Positions 63,501-64,000 of a DNA stretch of 64,000 nt are shown one piece after another. Origin of the DNA: Isoetes taiwanensis. Taxonomy: Eukaryota > Streptophyta > Lycopodiopsida > Isoetales > Isoetaceae. The notes under the pieces were generated by a model. The model worked only from the letters and a program-made list of their open reading frames with translations, ran no database searches and was not told the origin of the DNA. The first letter of the stretch is position 1. Each line of letters begins with the position of its first letter. Made by a program: the position numbers and the translations under genes. The stretch spans positions 1,095,963-1,159,962 of the forward strand of contig JAJEKV010000129.1 of the NCBI GenBank assembly GCA_021234155.1. Direction: 5' to 3'.

Positions 63501-64000
63501 TACCTTGAGGGATTTGCGAGAAGAGCATGGCACATTATATCAGATCATAAAGGAAATTCTAAGTGGAGGCAGATAGTATAATCAAACCAGTCAGTGGCAC
63601 ATCAATGCTATGACAGGCTTTAAGGTTAAAAAAGCCTACAGATATCTTGCTCATGATTTAGTCATTTCTATCCACCTAAAATGGAACATTAATGAAGACA
63701 GGTGTATAGCTAATCTTATGTTCATGTGGAACTCACCTATCAATCCTAAAATGAAATCTTTTATGTGGCAATTTTGGCATAGACCCCTTGCCAATAATGC
63801 TAAGAGATATAGGTTGAGAATGGCTCATTCTAATGTATGTGAAAGATGTTTACAGGAGATCGAAAATGAAGAACACCTCTTTCAAGGATGTCTCTGGGCA
63901 GAGTGAGTTCTAGAATTAGCATCAGAGGAGTTCAACATTCCCTACCTTTCTACCACTCCTCTGATGGATATCCTATTCCCCCAGCATCCAAATAATTGGA
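60499..64000 (+). mobile_element. LINE ORF2 (endonuclease, RT, zinc knuckle), runs off the window
   Basis: ORF2 starts at ATG 60499, overlapping ORF1 by 11 bases. Endonuclease (60499-61014): RCISWNLQDINSNLKRDSLK, IIFFQEHKL, WQIMHVDIGNMRLALVNIYA and GEFN where a GDFN is expected. Linker: FFIKAKCMAKGSLMHSVQIG (61580). RT: GLPVELKKKN (61879), PDYRPISLNN-like text at 62037, LLKLDITKAFNTVSYRFL (62231), RRGVKQGCPFAPFLFLIVME (62412), HFADDTFSFIKMEQQSIANT (62562), CKINPAKSKLI, then AKYIYRAGNDS; zinc-knuckle VCERCLQEIENEEHLFQGC (63838). Stops and frame changes near 61014, 61310, 61940, 62140, 62520, 63333 and 63576 show it is inactive, although FADD is intact. Confidence 0.85.

Overview
This is a stretch of eukaryotic nuclear DNA, almost certainly from a land plant. 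The evidence is a five-exon mitochondrial pyruvate carrier gene of the plant type, a decayed pentatricopeptide-repeat (PPR) gene, Copia and LINE retroelements, and plant-type initiator-tRNA primer sites. The gene-poor, deeply nested TE landscape would fit a fern or another seed-free plant, but I cannot prove the lineage. I see no prokaryotic operons, rRNA genes or CRISPR arrays.

Layout. 0.4-7 kb: a minus-strand LINE whose reverse transcriptase is split by about 5.4 kb holding a PPR pseudogene, a tandem duplication and miniature LTR elements (TRIM-like) partly arranged as LTR-internal-LTR chains. 7.95-12.6 kb: a structurally complete Copia element with identical 246-bp LTRs, 5-bp target duplications and a half-tRNA primer site, but broken gag-pol. 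13-28 kb: mostly non-coding DNA with a 1.9-kb inverted repeat, small hairpins, minisatellites, a tRNA-derived SINE-like piece, a second TRIM chain and LINE 3' ends. 28.9-30.0 kb: the one intact host gene (MPC2-like). 31.2-35.5 kb: three decayed minus-strand LINE pieces, one with a clear target-site duplication.

35.7-47.0 kb: the most unusual part. An apparent 11.4-kb DNA transposon has two divergent transcription units. The minus-strand unit encodes a large protein that begins with the exact histone H3 N-terminus (MARTKQTAR), then basic nuclear-localisation-like motifs, a region resembling a ParB-type domain and a divergent beta-class amino-methyltransferase. The plus-strand unit is a DDE-type transposase of the kind with a CxxC knuckle and an HTHDDIDA motif. 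About 26 copies of a near-palindrome (arms AAATTGGGC / GCCCAATTT) lie only inside this element, in its intron, promoter and intergenic spaces.

47-51.5 kb: exon-like and repeated sequence without an identified gene. 51.5-64 kb: a plus-strand LINE (ORF1, then ORF2 endonuclease-RT-zinc knuckle, running off the window) is interrupted by a second, 7.6-kb multi-gene DNA transposon (52.4-60.05 kb). That element encodes a different DDE-like transposase, a two-exon glutamate-rich protein, an FCP1/NIF-like HAD phosphatase and a coiled-coil Cys/His protein. A cluster of AAGCACT motifs in it matches the sequence at its own ends.

Both DNA transposons carry cargo that plausibly acts on chromatin or transcription. 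Most of the TE genes have frameshifts or stops, so this window holds decayed copies; intact relatives should be sought elsewhere in the genome. All boundaries and identities come from reading the sequence and recalling protein families; no database search was possible.
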